Positions 44,901 to 54,951 are shown, counted from the stretch's first letter. The stretch is 64,000 bases of DNA from Chondrosia reniformis (GCA_947172415.1 OX359195.1:2666001-2730000); one strand, 5' to 3'. The notes: generated by a model not told the origin, from the letters alone. Numbers and translations: made by a program.

Positions 44901-47149
44901 AACGTTTTTATACATTTTGTGTGAATATTGTAGTAAAGCTGCTGTAACTTGTTAACTTGTCAATATGAGGTCTAGTCCTGATAACCTGGTGGTGTGTGAT
45001 TGTACATAGTATATTTTGTAACTTTTGTAGATGCTGATTATGTAGAGTTACTACCATGTGTTGTGAGTTGTATGAAGAAGAGCTCACTAAAGACACTTTG
45101 TGTAAGGGAGATGAAAGGATTGCCACAATGTTGTAAAGTGTTTGACTGTCTTAGAAACAGTGAAATAGAAGAGTTTGAGTTTGATCTGAAGCCCAGAACT
45201 CCATTACCTGTGAGTGTGATGATGATATATAGAATATTATCTTCTCCACTTCACTCTCCCCATTCACCACTCTGGCCCATACACACCTAACACAATATCT
45301 CCTCATAGCTATATAGCCCTTGTATGTGTATCTGAAATGAGTTCCAAGTGTATGTAGACAGGATCTGTGAAAGGCTGTGTAGAAGCTACTGACTAGTATT
45401 GCTTCTCAAGAATATGGACATAACTAACTTATCTTTAGAGGGTTCACTTTGTTACTCCTATTTAATTGATAATGAGTAGCAGTCTTATGGCTATCCCATA
45501 GTTGGTCCAAATAATGTTCTTCTCTTATACAAAAGTTATGTAATAACTGTATTGTTTATCAGTGAAAGTGTTTATTTGAGAAGAGAGAGATGTGTCTTGT
45601 GTGGTGTAAATTAGTTCAAATGGTCAATCCTTCTGACCAGTCCAATCTATTTGATTATTAGAGAGTGCTCTGCTCATTCACTGTTCTCTCAGATCAACTG
45701 GTATGTAGAGAGTGGAAGTGCTGTCTCATTTCCATGTAGTTATTCCGTCCACACAATGTTTACATTGTGTCAGTTGATTAACCTTGTTCTGAACAGAAGA
45801 CATTTTATTGTTATATATCCACTCAATTGTAAGGTGATATTTCAGTTGACACTTTTGTATAGTGTATTCTCATGTGTGTATCACATCTCTGTTATGTGTG
45901 GTGTATACAGGAAGGTCTCACTGATCTTGTTGAATGTGGAATTGGACAGTGCAGGACACTCAGGAAGGTCACCATGGGAGCTGGTAGACATCAAACACTG
46001 ACCTCCAGTATATTGAAGGGAATGATCCAGAATCCTTCATTGAAACAAGTTGAACTGAAGGGATGTGACTTTGAAGGTAGGTTTTATACTTTATGTACAG
46101 AATGTATTGCCTATGGACTTGTTTCATTAACTATGAGGATCATGTACTATACAGTCATCTCAATAGAATGGTTGTGTTCAGTAAAGTGTCCCTTTCAAGT
46201 GATTAGTAGCCAATGTATATCCTCTCTCTGCAACATTTCAAACTATTACATAAGCATTAAATATAAATTTGCAGAGTATTAATGTACTGTAATCTGATTG
46301 GTTCCTTCAAATGACAGGAAATGGGCCATTACTAGTAGAACTACTACAAAGAGGATTGAAGAGTGTTACACTTGGTCAATCCTATAATATCACACCGAGG
46401 GACCTTGCTAATGCTATTGGATGTCTACGTGACAACACTTCATTGAAAGAACTCACCATCAGAACTGGCAGAGACCAGTCTGAGGTACACTTGACTGCCT
46501 ATCACTAGTAAATATTACTTTTCCTTACTTATTAAAGGTATATCCAGTCTGCTTATTACAAAGTTTAGGTTTATTTGACTAGCTTGTTCCAGTCTATGGC
46601 CTCTAAGTGTTTTAGATTAGGTAATCACTTCATATTGTAGTACATATATTTAATTGTTCTGGATACACTTGTACTGAATATCCAGGATGTCACTGAAGAA
46701 GATGTCTTGACATCAGTTGAACAAGCTGTCAAGGAGAACACTACACTAGAGAGGTTGGAAGTGAATAGTAGAGAGAGTGCAATGAACTGGATGAATGTTA
46801 CAGAGAGCATTCTAAAGGGAGCAGCAGCCAATCAGAATCTCAGAGAGTTGGTACTGGTGATGAATGAGAAATACAAAGAATATGCTCCTAAACAGGAAGT
46901 GATTGATAATGTAAGAAAAGTCAACAAAAAATTGAGACTCATTGTTGGGACAGGTAAGTGAATGTCTTTCATCATCTGTTTGTACATGTAAAAGGTAGTT
47001 CTGTTAACAGTAGATTTACTAATTTCAATCCAAATAGTGTCACATGTGGACTGTGTTATTTATAGGAATACATTATATTATATGTAACTTGTGAATATGT
47101 AATTCTTCTCTTTTTTGTTCCAGGGCCACGTGAAGATGATTACTTGTGA
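26980..47149 (+). CDS. NLR-A: CARD-NACHT-LRR receptor, 1139 aa
   Basis: Exons: 26980-27037, 27464-27787, 36649-36710, 37284-38922, 39115-39200, 39347-39452, 43589-43788, 44716-44854, 45031-45209, 45911-46076, 46318-46484, 46686-46953, 47124-47149. The total is 3420 bp, exactly 1139 codons plus TGA, with every junction in phase. The short first exon reads [24 protein letters not shown]-like domain follows (about residues 21-127; [18 protein letters not shown]). The NACHT domain has Walker [10 protein letters not shown] (about 239-247), Walker [10 protein letters not shown] (about 325) and [12 protein letters not shown] (sensor-1 type). The LRRs occupy about residues 695-1139. It is a cytoplasmic NLR-type receptor expected to oligomerise on ligand sensing. 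Two large transposons sit in introns 2 and 6 without touching exons. All catalytic motifs are kept, so it is probably functional. Exon 1 is chosen by phase and position and needs RNA support. Confidence 0.85.
29299..32850 (+). CDS. Large protein of element 1, putative DDE-type transposase
   Basis: Single frame of 1183 residues with no introns. The ATG at 29299 is preceded by TTTTTAG, so an upstream non-coding exon is possible. The N-terminus has a Cys pair ([11 protein letters not shown]), then a basic region. Acidic residues in conserved-looking settings are D463 (IWIWHDHSS), D554 and E561 ([14 protein letters not shown]); they could be a DDE triad, but I cannot prove it. A Cys/His cluster follows ([13 protein letters not shown]), then a SAP-like DNA-binding helix pair ([11 protein letters not shown] ... 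[11 protein letters not shown], about 617-650). The C-terminal third is Ser/Glu-rich. Position inside inverted ends makes transposase the likely role. An NLR intron containing an intact 3.5-kb frame means the insertion is recent. Confidence 0.6.
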   Translation: MPFVNNSGRSFNCGFCRTLVYECMPKRRAETSEETISEEKSKKKTKKVEYNTRECFQSLFVGPQFMIGPNYFEKKSLKSISLFESHCKMIEKAFAKGFPFSTLKVAYVKAFSSLNWAALSSSEKEKHSLSNCVACATQFAEIQKTFPLKPFFNISVPEYEKENASKRSSTFKTFNGKKQTCNKPLNESRNKCYSEGDVNRLVTEAQKKLISEFKGILDSSILPAIYSNNISLSKADSFRKEQYFEPPCDDKAPKKKRYPLRPHECSKFPELCECLKTWDPNTKFIASDIAKLFDVSATDGSHKIRLLAQEINPSIPGLEIVPKPKSTKKRFQSTSMAVPVPPNKRRLVAIDRSLVQSGVLNEGIPCIPITLVRYHKGERVESVAQSRKFSLFDIRNGLLKAHEKFMRLHTDVEIEAMSKEYILGVLREGAGYSMNQFENLSLEELKLLLSKYERTRTIWIWHDHSSLASHGILAIMVGVMYDPIVFMTENEIGKNVEEFLQEGEIHVVAHGSSSLQDQATLIPERLSELDGLSDEVLSSTGIRITDRLRFFKGDKPAAQFEAGITCGGNYPCVACVCHRNSFADFPHAVKCEQRTLQKNLKVATGGHYGKVPGKIKYYEELNTNQLRIELEKRGVKDYPSDKKGRLNVLKEMLRGVQRVPSLLMMAPESSLDEFHLDSYIVLPCEPLHDLKGYLGAVFRQLPSVLGPSRLKTSLCDYFSTLWKKANLYGSDLRKALVDVAHIFHLYDTPSTVATFICCLVQLSNILYSKDSNRSPKQCLQFYNCAYIVHELHCELFGDTMISNYFHALLVHGPMQHEVVSCRSTNTENEERIFKSAESAAKCTDHKPENMLPGVLKRLQCKRNQKTSNPLLKLRKENSRISQSASKLPPYPGTIFKEEFINRRTDSYKAHLKRISPYLKCGEGVWWHRDSCGSFCFHDSQDGEEISSKGPELLHFRNATMEDVAVRSESCWKEVIEKKITLPIIMERENEREGNISEISSANCVSVSSEPEFSFEATFIQPTLASPKSSTPNRKTIQSEESSEASENGEDGFVQKENSNGNDEQNPNLNTEGTVDVQVDEVLNSCPEVSLESSVCKAIAKLLGSSTDLNVFDQLRCMYKRGDRHMLPSQKERYHSLARYFRKKISAKKRSLDLQIAQVSPNNTMFSEYAKDIKLCLKLVCNLH
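32854..32966 (+). repeat. Five tandem small hairpins in the 3' UTR
   Basis: Five copies of AGAGTCGTTGTGTGGCTCTA, spaced by TTATA-type linkers, start right after the stop codon of the large frame. In RNA each unit can fold as AGAGUC/GGCUCU with a 7-nt loop (one G-U pair). Confidence 0.8.
32985..33000 (+). terminator. Histone-type 3' stem-loop after the 1183-aa frame
   Basis: GGCTTTTTTCAAAGCC is a 6-bp stem with a 4-nt TTTC loop, preceded by AAA and followed by ATCA. This fits the replication-dependent histone mRNA consensus (GGYYYU-UHUH-ARRRCC plus ACCA-like tail). A purine-rich CAGAAGA lies about 10 nt further on, where the U7-binding element would be. Confidence 0.6.
33262..34561. repeat. 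Six tandem copies of a 234-bp unit
   Basis: Each unit contains GGATTTGTCCATATGGCTTC and ends with a link containing GACTTACCTCAAAAGTATGG. Copies are almost the same, with 1-6-bp indels (for example an extra TACG in copy 3). On the plus strand units carry a 62-codon frame. On the minus strand a 30-plus-codon frame ends at a good splice donor (GAG/GTAAGTCC). Confidence 0.9.
34725..34733 (+). promoter_or_regulatory. TATA box of the CCCH gene
   Basis: TATAAATAG lies 41 bp before the ATG at 34774, which allows a very short 5' UTR, as in histone genes. Confidence 0.55.
34774..35100 (+). CDS. Small basic CCCH zinc-finger protein of element 1 (108 aa)
   Basis: Intronless 108-residue frame, rich in Lys. 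Two CCCH fingers are visible: C45-x5-C51-x6-C58-x3-H62 and C78-x4-C83-x4-C88-x3-H92. The tail AAKKRKQEK is a likely nuclear signal. CCCH fingers of this spacing usually bind RNA. A TATA box lies 41 bp upstream and a histone-type stem-loop 20 nt after the stop. It is inside element 1, between the 234-bp repeats and the inverted-repeat field. It may be an accessory gene of the transposon or a captured host gene. Confidence 0.7.
   Translation: MATFDFGHFDKCHITIIQKENGEKGGKGEKRKAKTKKPGNLPKLCRFQDKCKKGPGECKYRHVEPHLLEGCKRPFMLCWGRPCTNPKCRFVHLEEEKEPAAKKRKQEK
35120..35135 (+). terminator. Histone-type 3' stem-loop after the CCCH gene
   Basis: The same 16-nt stem-loop as at 32985, here with flanks closer to the histone consensus: AACAAAC before and ACCACA after. 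CAAAAGA lies about 10 nt downstream. Confidence 0.65.
35195..35865. repeat. Field of alternating inverted repeats
   Basis: Blocks containing GTCTAAAATGATACGTTA alternate with their inverse (TAACGTAGCATTTCAGAC), joined by CTAGTTGATTTGTGTAACGT-type links. Many perfect hairpins are possible. It lies in the right part of element 1. Confidence 0.9.
36772..36884. repeat. Long hairpin in NLR-A intron 3
   Basis: Two arms of about 50 bp are near-perfect inverses (left AAAATAGGGGGATAAGATCT; right ending AAGTCCCCTATTTT), around a loop of about 12 bp. It may be a MITE or a precursor-like RNA hairpin. Confidence 0.8.
39890..40090. repeat. Inverted repeats inside element 2
   Basis: AGAACGTTTCGGTC and TTAAGGCCTTAATTCCTCAG-type segments occur three times in both directions, forming large hairpins around CTGAGGAATTAAGGC. 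Confidence 0.75.
40146..40967 (+). pseudogene. PPPAKQ-repeat / coiled-coil frame in element 2
   Basis: The open frame has about 11 copies of PPPAKQ (18-bp unit, 40287-40470), then non-repeat sequence ([30 protein letters not shown]). A TAG at 40773 interrupts the frame. The same frame continues with a heptad-rich stretch ([14 protein letters not shown] ... [13 protein letters not shown]) to a TGA at about 40961. It may be an accessory gene of the transposon; the true start is unknown. Confidence 0.45.
41173..41424 (+). CDS. BEN-like domain fragment in element 2
   Basis: An 83-codon frame reading [20 protein letters not shown] and [17 protein letters not shown]. The pattern, an alpha-helical start then a Leu-rich helix ending in an aromatic pair, resembles BEN-type DNA-binding domains seen in invertebrate transposon-linked proteins. 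This is a tentative reading. Together with the upstream frame it may form one broken gene. Confidence 0.35.
   Translation: MKNDSKMGALAVKLAREAYFGDAVLIQCTPRCWQDIPALPHTELNQLKAKLFEAFPAFWSSPECFEKRWLKMPSHNAVRGSEE
41850..42840 (-). mobile_element. Tc1/mariner element, decayed
   Basis: Minus-strand transposase pieces lie in order within element 2. The outer ends were not resolved, so the borders are approximate. Confidence 0.6.
41967..42815 (-). pseudogene. Tc1/mariner transposase fragments
   Basis: Three frames in order: 42815-42606 (helix-turn-helix, [19 protein letters not shown]), 42593-42387 (second DNA-binding part, [19 protein letters not shown]) and 42203-41967 (DDE end with NDPKHCS and [16 protein letters not shown]). 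Stops and frame changes between them make it inactive. Confidence 0.8.
43819..44333. mobile_element. 515-bp insertion with ATTCA tail in NLR-A intron 7
   Basis: NLR-B lacks this stretch: its intron runs AAGTGTAAAGAA directly into CAGTAAAACCTC. In NLR-A the extra DNA ends in five copies of ATTCA. A non-LTR or SINE-type insertion is possible; no target duplication is evident. Confidence 0.45.
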
Positions 47150-47269
47150 AACAGATTGTTATTCTTCAAAACTGTTATTGTTTGAACTCCTGACTCAATT
47201 AACCTTTGTTTGCAACAAATATTTCGTATAAGATATCAATAATTACCAGAGAAGAGAGTCAGTTGTAAA

Positions 47270-47455
47270 GAGAAATGCTTTATAGGTCTGCTATTTAGTA
47301 ATTTCCCCTCTGTCTCCTAGCAACCAGTCACATATGGGTGGAGTCTACCTTCCAATTCCCCTCAGTCTCCTAGCAACCAGTCACATATGGGTGGAGTCTT
47401 CCTTTTAATTTACCCTCAGTCTCCTAGCAACCAGTCACATGTAGTGGTCCATGTA
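47270..47455. repeat. Three copies of the NLR 3'-flank minisatellite
   Basis: Units with CTCCTAGCAACCAGTCACAT and GGGTGGAGTC, the same as the long array after NLR-B (63180-64000). Between them and the NLR-A stop is the same 3' flank seen after NLR-B. Confidence 0.9.
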
Positions 47456-47822
47456 TACCTTGTATGGTCTCCCACTGGTCCACCTTGCTCAGTAACTTGG
47501 CCGTCCTCTCATCATCAAATAAGTACCTCCTGTATCCTGTAGTGTCTGTTGTAGTGATATGTATATCAAGAGTGGACATGACAGAGAACAGAAAACACTT
47601 TAAGTGCATCTCTCAATGCCATGGTAATGTGAATTATAGCATTTAATAATTATACAATTAAAACCAGTATAGAGGTACTGGTACCATATCTCATTTGAGA
47701 AGAATTATATATACACTCCTCATCATATTTATATAATATCAACAGATGTAGATAGACTCGTGATCAAAATGTATTGAAAATATTTTCAATGTTCAATTCA
47801 AGGTACAAAAGTATGTAATAAG

Positions 47823-50800
47823 TTAATTGTTCTGACGTAGTCCTGACCACTTCTGTAAGAGTGATGTGATGGTCTTTCCTTTCCTTCCCTGTACACTAAC
47901 TTTAACCTGCAGAGGAAGTACGTAGGGCATCATTCATTTACAAGTAACACTATTGACTACTACTTAGTAGCAGACCTTCTTTGATTTCTTCTTCTTTGGT
48001 TCTGAATCACTGTCCTGACTTGGACTGCCTTCTCTTGACCCCACAGCACCTTCAGTGGTCACCTACAGGTGTTACACGTCCATTTCAGTATAGAGAGATC
48101 CCTCTAAAGTGATCACACTGGACCATAGTTTGAAATGTACCCTTGTAATGTGAGGAACATGGATCATTTGAGTGTTCATGTTTCAGACACATACATTGGG
48201 ATGTTGACACTATTTGTTTTCCCAGCATCCTTAGATTCTAGCCACCTTATATGGGAGGAGTTCATTGGACTATGTGACATCTTTAGTTTAGCTTTATACT
48301 ATTCTAATTTGCAAGCTAACCCCAAAATCATAAAAATTTCCTCCACCATTTTTCTTGAGTTTCACATGATTAGCTCTCACTCTCAGCAATAGTGAAATAA
48401 TAATCACATTTATTCTGAGGACCTTTTCAAAGATTCACAAAAATTTCTATCCTCGAAAATATCCTACTCTATAGTACCAGTTTATGTGATATGTACTGTA
48501 CAGTTCACACGAGCAGACTTACATCAATCAATCTTCCGGGAGCACCCACTGGACCATAATAAATTTGAGGCTCAACTTTAACTATAAATTCTTCAGGATC
48601 GCTCTCACTTTCATCCTTCTCTGCTTCTTCATCTGGAAAAGGAGACGGGGGAGTTGGAGGAGATGGAGGGATTTCCCCTTCTTCTAAGGGAGGGGGAGGG
48701 GAGGAGGAGGACCTTGCCACACCCCCTCAACTGTAGGTAGAGCAATTAATTCTTCAACACCTACAGAATGTATATAAGAAGTTCAATGCAGCTAAAATGG
48801 ATGAAACAGAAGTTCACTTAATGGAAACCAGGAAGACTCTGGTTCCCATTAAGTGAAGTTCCAGAACTCCAGACTCCGCTGATGAGACATCGGAGCCAAG
48901 ATCAGTTTTGATCTGAAAGTCTCTAATTTGTTCATTTTTACTTGATATAGCTTATATACCTGGTGGAGGTGTGGTCTCTCTTGAGTGGGAGGAGTGTACA
49001 TTCTTCTGCCTTTTGATTGGAGTCTGTTCCTCACTAGCTTCTCTTCCCTGTCCTATGGCCCCGCCCTCTATAACGTCATCAGAGGGAAAGTCCCATGAAG
49101 CCTTATCAGTGACAGCATTATAGTAGTAATACCTTTCAAAATCACTACATCACAATGGAAGAAGCGATATTGTGTCACTAGAGGAACTGAATAGAGCTTA
49201 GTACAAAAGCACTGAAAAGCATATAGAAATGTTCAATGATTGCAACTAAATAGAATATATGTAAATATTTAAATGTTAGATACACAATTTAATAAGAAAA
49301 TAAAGATAATTCTTTGATCAGTAAAATGCATGTACATATGTTAGAAGATAACAATCCGAATTATTCATTACCATAGCAACTCACACCTCCTAACTGACTA
49401 CATCAAACTTGCTCTGCCATGAGGAAATCCCTATAATCAAACTTCCCTCTGGTGTACTGAACGAGTTACTATGTCTCTAGGGAGACTAGTGTAAGCCAGG
49501 CTTAGTTTCAAAGATTTATTACAGCACAGTTTGTCAGTTTAAATGTCATGTGACTATCATGTGATCTGAAGTGGGTATACCAAATGCATAAAGCACCCAC
49601 CTATCCCAAACAAAAGTCCATCCAGTTGGAGCTACTTCAGTCTCATATTCTTTCAGGGCAAGGGTAGTTTCCTCTAATTTCTGCAAGAGATATTGTGTTG
49701 GTAACACCCCCTCTCTCCAATCATTGACTCTGACCTGTAAAATGAGATGCTACCTGACAATAGTGGAGAAGAGCAGTGCAATATATTATATATGTACAAA
49801 CCTCAACTTTAATTAATTCTATAATAAGTGGATGTGTTCCCATGGTAACAGCTCCTAATAGGGCTAGCCTCTTTAAAATCATTTTACAAGTGAGCTCTGT
49901 AGTCTCCTAATACAGTGGAGAGGAAAAACACAAAGAAGCAATTGAATCTTATAACCATATCTTATGTCTTTTGAACATTTCAACAGAAAGTGACTGAAGA
50001 AGACCCCCAGGGTCGAAACGTTTGAATCTAAAAGAACTGCATCTCTAGACCTTCAAAAGACTAAAAGACGAACCATCTCAAAGACATGCAGTGTACATAC
50101 AAATGTATATAGAATTATGCAATCTTATGAACCAATTACATAATGTGTACTATCTATGCATACCTCAATCAATGCATACCTTAGTAAGATTGGGATTACA
50201 CAGGTTCTCCTCTTCCGAACAATCTTGCAGTTGAGGCCGATTACTTCCATTGTTGGGCTTCAAGTTAGCCACTCCCTCTTTATCACCAGTCACACCCACT
50301 TCCATACCATCAACATCATCTTTATTGTTATCATCTCTAGTAACACTTTCTTCATCTTCTAAATTGTCTGCTATTCTTGTCTTTTTAGCTAAAGGACTAT
50401 CTGGACCAGCTTCTATGATTGGTTTCTGACGGGTTGGCAGTGTGTCTCCGTTGCGTGGTCCCTCCTCCAGAATAGCCTCTAGTGCACTGTCAAGCATGTT
50501 ATCAATGTCCGACTTGTCTGATTTTGAAGGAACATAACCCACTAAACTGATTCCATCTTGATTGGCTTCTGAAACCTCATTCCCATTTCCATTTTGCATA
50601 TCCAATTTTAGAGTGGTACCAGTCTTGTCAACTTCCTCAGGATCTACATTCTCCTGGAGATCAGCCTCCTCCTGTATCCCTGCCGTGCATGGGGAGGGGG
50701 AGGGGACACCTGACTCTGCCTCCTCCAGGATGGTTGGGCCATACACAACTTCACCAGTGTTCTCTTCACTCACACTCATATCAATGCACCACAAGTTACG

Positions 50801-53800
50801 AAAACTAGTCATTTTTGATGTAGCCATGGAGAGTCACCTGACAGTCACATGAACAGTCACCTGACAGTCACATGACAAATATGACAACTCACTCACTGAC
50901 TTAACAATGATATCAAGGGGTGCTGTTTGGGAGACATTTACCCTAAGCTAAATACCATTCTTAAACTGTACAACCTAGAGGTAAGGATAGCCAATCTAGA
51001 TACTCTACCTCCAATACAATAAAACATTAGCTTCCATACTTTTCCTTCAATATTACTTGGAAACTCAGTTTTTCCCTTCTTGATGAGTTTTTTAAATTAT
51101 ATAATACTGGATGTGATTGAATGATGATAGCTGTACAGTAATGGGGGAGGGTTGCAATCCAATTAGATTATGGGATAGCTGCCAGACATTAGCTGGATAC
51201 TTTGACCACAAGTGTTCTCATGTTGAAAATCAGAGTCTGGTAGAGTGAGAGAAACACATTTATGGATTCTCCATCTCTTTGTGACCCTCTAGTACTACCT
51301 AAATTTATGTATTCTCACAAGACATGGCCACTCTTTCATCCAAGTATCTTCATGAGGAAATATTTCAAATGTTTCAAAAGACACTACAGGTCTTTGAGGG
51401 CACTTGTAGAGGTGGCTGTTGCCAGGCAACCACGGATACAATCATGTACAGGAACACGTCATTCTTGACCAAACTGGTGGTCTCCGTGGAGAGGTGGAGA
51501 GATTAAAAGGCTTAAAGTTCACATTTGTATCTAGAGAGGAAATTCCGAATCATTTCTGGATAAAGCCATAACTGGGGTTCAATGAAACAGAAGCTGTAAT
51601 AACTGTCTCCTGGCCAGTTACAGATGGCCTGGCCAAATCATCACACAAGACCACAGACAACAAGACAAAGAATAAATTTAAAAAGCAATTGTACATTAAA
51701 TAAATTATATACACAGGAAGACATAAAAATCCATTATTCATAAAATCTAGCACTTGATTAACAGAAATGTATCAGAAATGTATCAAACAGATTCACATTC
51801 CACTACAAGTATAGTACGTAGTATAGTAGTATAATAGTATAGTAGTATAGTAGTATAGTAGTAGTAGTATATAGTAGTATAGTAGTATAGTAGTATAGTA
51901 GTATAGTAGTAGTAGTATATAGTAGTATAGTAGTATAGTAGTATAGCAGTATAGTAGTATAGTAGTATAGTAGTATAGTAGTATAGTAGTATAGTAGTAT
52001 AGTAGTATAGTAGTAGTAGTATATAGTAGTATAGTAGTATAGTAGTATAGCAGTATAGTAGTATAGTAGTATAGTAGTATAGTAGTAGTAGTAGTATAGT
52101 AGTATAGTAGTATAGCAGTATAGTAGTATATAGTAGCAGCAGGAGTATAATCATTACAATCACACTTCATCACTGCAGATGCACTTGACATCTTAATCAT
52201 AGGCTACAGGTAATGGACCAGACTGTAAGAGGTCACAGGAAGTGCTATATGTCTATATGTATCCTAATGGACCAGAGACTGTAAGAGGTCACAGGAAGTG
52301 CTACATGTCTATATGTATCCTAATGGACCAGACTGTAAGAGGTCACAGGAAGTACTACATGTCTATATGTATCCTAATGGACCAGAGACTGTAAGAGGCC
52401 ACAGGAAGTGCTACATGTCTATATGTATCCTAATGGACCAGAGACTGTAAGAGGCCACAGGAAGTGCTACATGTCTATATGTATCCTAATGAACCAGAGA
52501 CTGTAAGAGGCCACAGGAAGTGCTACATGTCTATATGTATCCTAATGAACCAGAGACTGTAAGAGGCCACAGGAAGTGCTACATGTGTATATGTATCCTA
52601 ATGGACCAGAGACTGTAAGAGGCCACAGGAAGTGCTACATGTCCGCTATATGTATCCTAATAGACCAGAGACTGTAAGAGGCCACAGGAAGTGCTATATG
52701 TCTATATGTATCCTAATGGACCAGAGACTGTAAGAGGCCACAGGAAGTGCTATATATCTATATGTATCCTAATGAACCAGAGACTGTAAGAGGCCACAGG
52801 AAGTGCTACATGTCTATATGTATCCTAATGGACCAGAGACTGTAAGAGGCCACAGGAACTGCTATATGTCTATATGTATCCTAATGGACCAGAGACTGTA
52901 AGAGGTCACAGGAAGTGCTACATGTCTATATGTATTCTAATGGACCAGAGGCACAGGTTAATCCTATACAATGGGATTGTCCTCAAGTTTTCTTTCTAGA
53001 TTACTTGATCTTTATTTCATTTTACAACCAGCATTACACCTTATACTAACTTCATTAATAAGAGCTAATTCATTTCTCAGACCAATTAGCTCTGTTTTTC
53101 CTTCTCACTAAATGTCTGCACGCTAACACAGTTAGTCTTACATTTCTTGACCAAACCTCTCTCCTGGAGGAAAAGAGAGCTTTAGAGGAAAGTTTGAGGT
53201 ACACCTCAAGACAAAAGTAGGATGAATGGAGACGCTAACCTTTAATCCACCAACATAGCTATCAAATCCTTATCAATTTAACTCTAAAAATCCACCATTT
53301 ATCTCCAATCATGTAAAGTAGGATGAATGAAGACATGAGGTTTCTTCTATAGCCAGAAATATAGGCATAATATATTTTCACGATTTGGTGATTTTCACAC
53401 GAATCACCAAATTATGATCCACCCGTGACGTTATCCATTGTAACGTTGGTAACCACCAATATTTAAATCTGTCCAAAATCGCCAAATATTCTTCCCATCA
53501 ATATTTCCGGCTATATAGTATTATATTTAGTAACATACTTGTAACTATTTGCAAATATAATAATGCAAAATCATTGTTTGTATACAGTGGAATCTCAATT
53601 AATTCGATAATAGTGAATATTCAATATAAAGAACTTAATTTGTTCCCCGTTTAGCTTCACTATAATGAGATTCCACTGTATATATTGCTATGAGTACAAA
53701 CAACACTAGAGTATAATACAGTACCTTCAAAAAGTCTTCCATTTGTGCGTCCATTGAGGTTAATGATTTTCCAACTGACTTTTGTTTTGTATCATTTGAG

Positions 53801-53948
53801 GGATCACTGTTGGACACACCTACTCTTTTACTGATCTCTTCTTGAACAACTTCCCCTTTCTCGTCGCTATGGTAACCACTCATCATTCCTAGAAGTGGGT
53901 TGGCAGGAGGGCTTTCAAGTTTTTGCCATTTTCCTCCTACAGCCGATT
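47823..53948 (-). CDS. FNBP4: FNBP4-like WW-domain protein (5' end not located)
   Basis: Minus-strand exons: 53948-53725, 50827-50180, 49906-49802, 49734-49601, 49132-48960, 48725-48523, 48062-47976, 47906-47823. From 50827 onward every junction agrees in phase and ends at TAA. The hallmark of formin-binding protein 4 is kept: a helical segment (NDWREGVLPTQYLLQKLEE), then a WW domain (GWTFVWD/RYYYYNAVTDKASWDFP) split by an intron, then a proline run (SSPPPPLEEGEIPPSP), a Lys-rich part and a C-terminal SLLQKW motif. The first exon listed resembles the family N-terminus (NPLLGMMSGYHSDE). The link between 53725 and 50827 is unresolved, and the family's first WW domain was not found. FNBP4 proteins bind proline-rich formins. 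Confidence 0.75.
49994..50019 (+). ncRNA. Possible hammerhead-like core
   Basis: CTGAAGA, then AGACCCCCAGGGTC (a hairpin), then GAAAC. This is close to the hammerhead layout CUGANGA-stem II-GAAA, with one extra A before stem II. The flanking stems were not established. The sequence looks like part of a dispersed repeat. Confidence 0.25.
51805..52138. repeat. TAG/TATAGTAG microsatellite
   Basis: Long run of TAGTATAGTAGTA-type units in an intron of the FNBP4-like gene. The Tyr/Leu-rich frames across it are artefacts. Confidence 0.97.
52205..52950. repeat. 56-bp minisatellite, about 13 copies
   Basis: Unit contains CCAGAGACTGTAAGAGGCCA and CATGTCTATATGTATCCTAA. Copies differ by a few bases. 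It lies in an intron of the FNBP4-like gene. Confidence 0.95.
53585..53678. mobile_element. 94-bp MITE with TA duplication
   Basis: Ends CAGTGGAATCTCA and the exact inverse, with TA on both sides (53583-53584 and 53679-53680). Confidence 0.85.
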
Positions 53949-54951
53949 CTATAGTTGAGATACGTACAAGAGAAAAATTGCTTTAAAAAACAAGTAAAAA
54001 CATCAATGAGCAACTAATGCTCCACCTCAGAGAAGTAGCAGCGAGCATTGGTGCTTGAATAGATAATTCTGCAGTCTTAGGTGATAAGAAAATAATGATT
54101 TTAATGACACACTTTCAGAAGCTTCCACGTCAACGGTTGCTTAGTAACTGGCTCTTTGAAGAATAAAGTGGATATACTTTTCACTTACATGGACAAGGTA
54201 AGCTACAATTGTCATAGTAATGCTTCCTTCATGTTCCTCCTCTTATACTAACTACAAAATAGTTGTAATCTTCATTCACTAATTACTAGTGATTCGCTTA
54301 TCAGAACAAGCCGATACTCAAGACCCAGCTCATTTCCACATTTATCATCAATACCTTTAACCCTTAAAGACTAATACAATATATTTGTATACACATAAGT
54401 ATACCAACCCATATGTAATATGTCTACATAGAGCGTATAAATACAGTAATATTATATATTACAGAGAGAAAGAAATAATTGTGGAGAAGAGAACTCGTAC
54501 ATAATGTATACTTGGTTCAGACCAGCCACTATTGCTCCAAGTCACGTGACATATATATGTAAATAATGCGAGTAGCTAACTGTTGAGGCATATCTTCTTC
54601 CAGCATATCCCGCCCTCAGTGAAGAAGACCCGAAACCAAACACTAGCGCCAACTTCGTCTGTGAACTTTAGGAAACTCTCAACTAATGCTCCAGTTGCTG
54701 ATGTTTACGTCTGTTCCTACCTCCACGTACTCATCCTTGTCCCTATATGCTTTGAGGTCAGCCGAGGGGAATCCCCGTTTCTACGCCCTCCGCAAGTAGG
54801 CCTACGCCCTTCCGCCTTTAGACTGTATGTACGTGTGTGTAGATTATATAGACTGTAATATAATCGTCGAATAAGGTCTCTGACTTGACATTCTTAGACA
54901 TCGTCTTCTTATATCCTGAACTGAACGTTGACGTGTCTCTGGTCGCAAGGA
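53949..54951. other. Gap between the FNBP4-like gene and NLR-B
   Basis: The first exon and promoter of the FNBP4-like gene should lie here but were not found. A 91-codon plus-strand frame at 54583 has no supported identity. Confidence 0.35.

Noticed and set aside
47424-47609. Extra last exon of the FNBP4-like gene on the minus strand
   Set aside because: The frame (YRRYLFDDERTAKLLSKVDQW) looks coding, but the phase-consistent model already ends at TAA 47823; kept out for lack of a junction.
51262-51506. Plus-strand frames around HEEIFQMFQKTLQVF
   Set aside because: They read somewhat like protein, but I found no exon borders or family. They lie in an intron of the opposite gene.
51783-52200. 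Minus-strand Tyr/Leu-rich frames
   Set aside because: Artefacts of the TATAGTAG microsatellite.
52205-52950. CRISPR-like array
   Set aside because: Contiguous minisatellite without unique spacers, in an intron of an animal gene.
54583-54858. 91-codon plus-strand frame
   Set aside because: No motif, no splice support and no paralogue; it lies in the gap where the FNBP4-like promoter should be.
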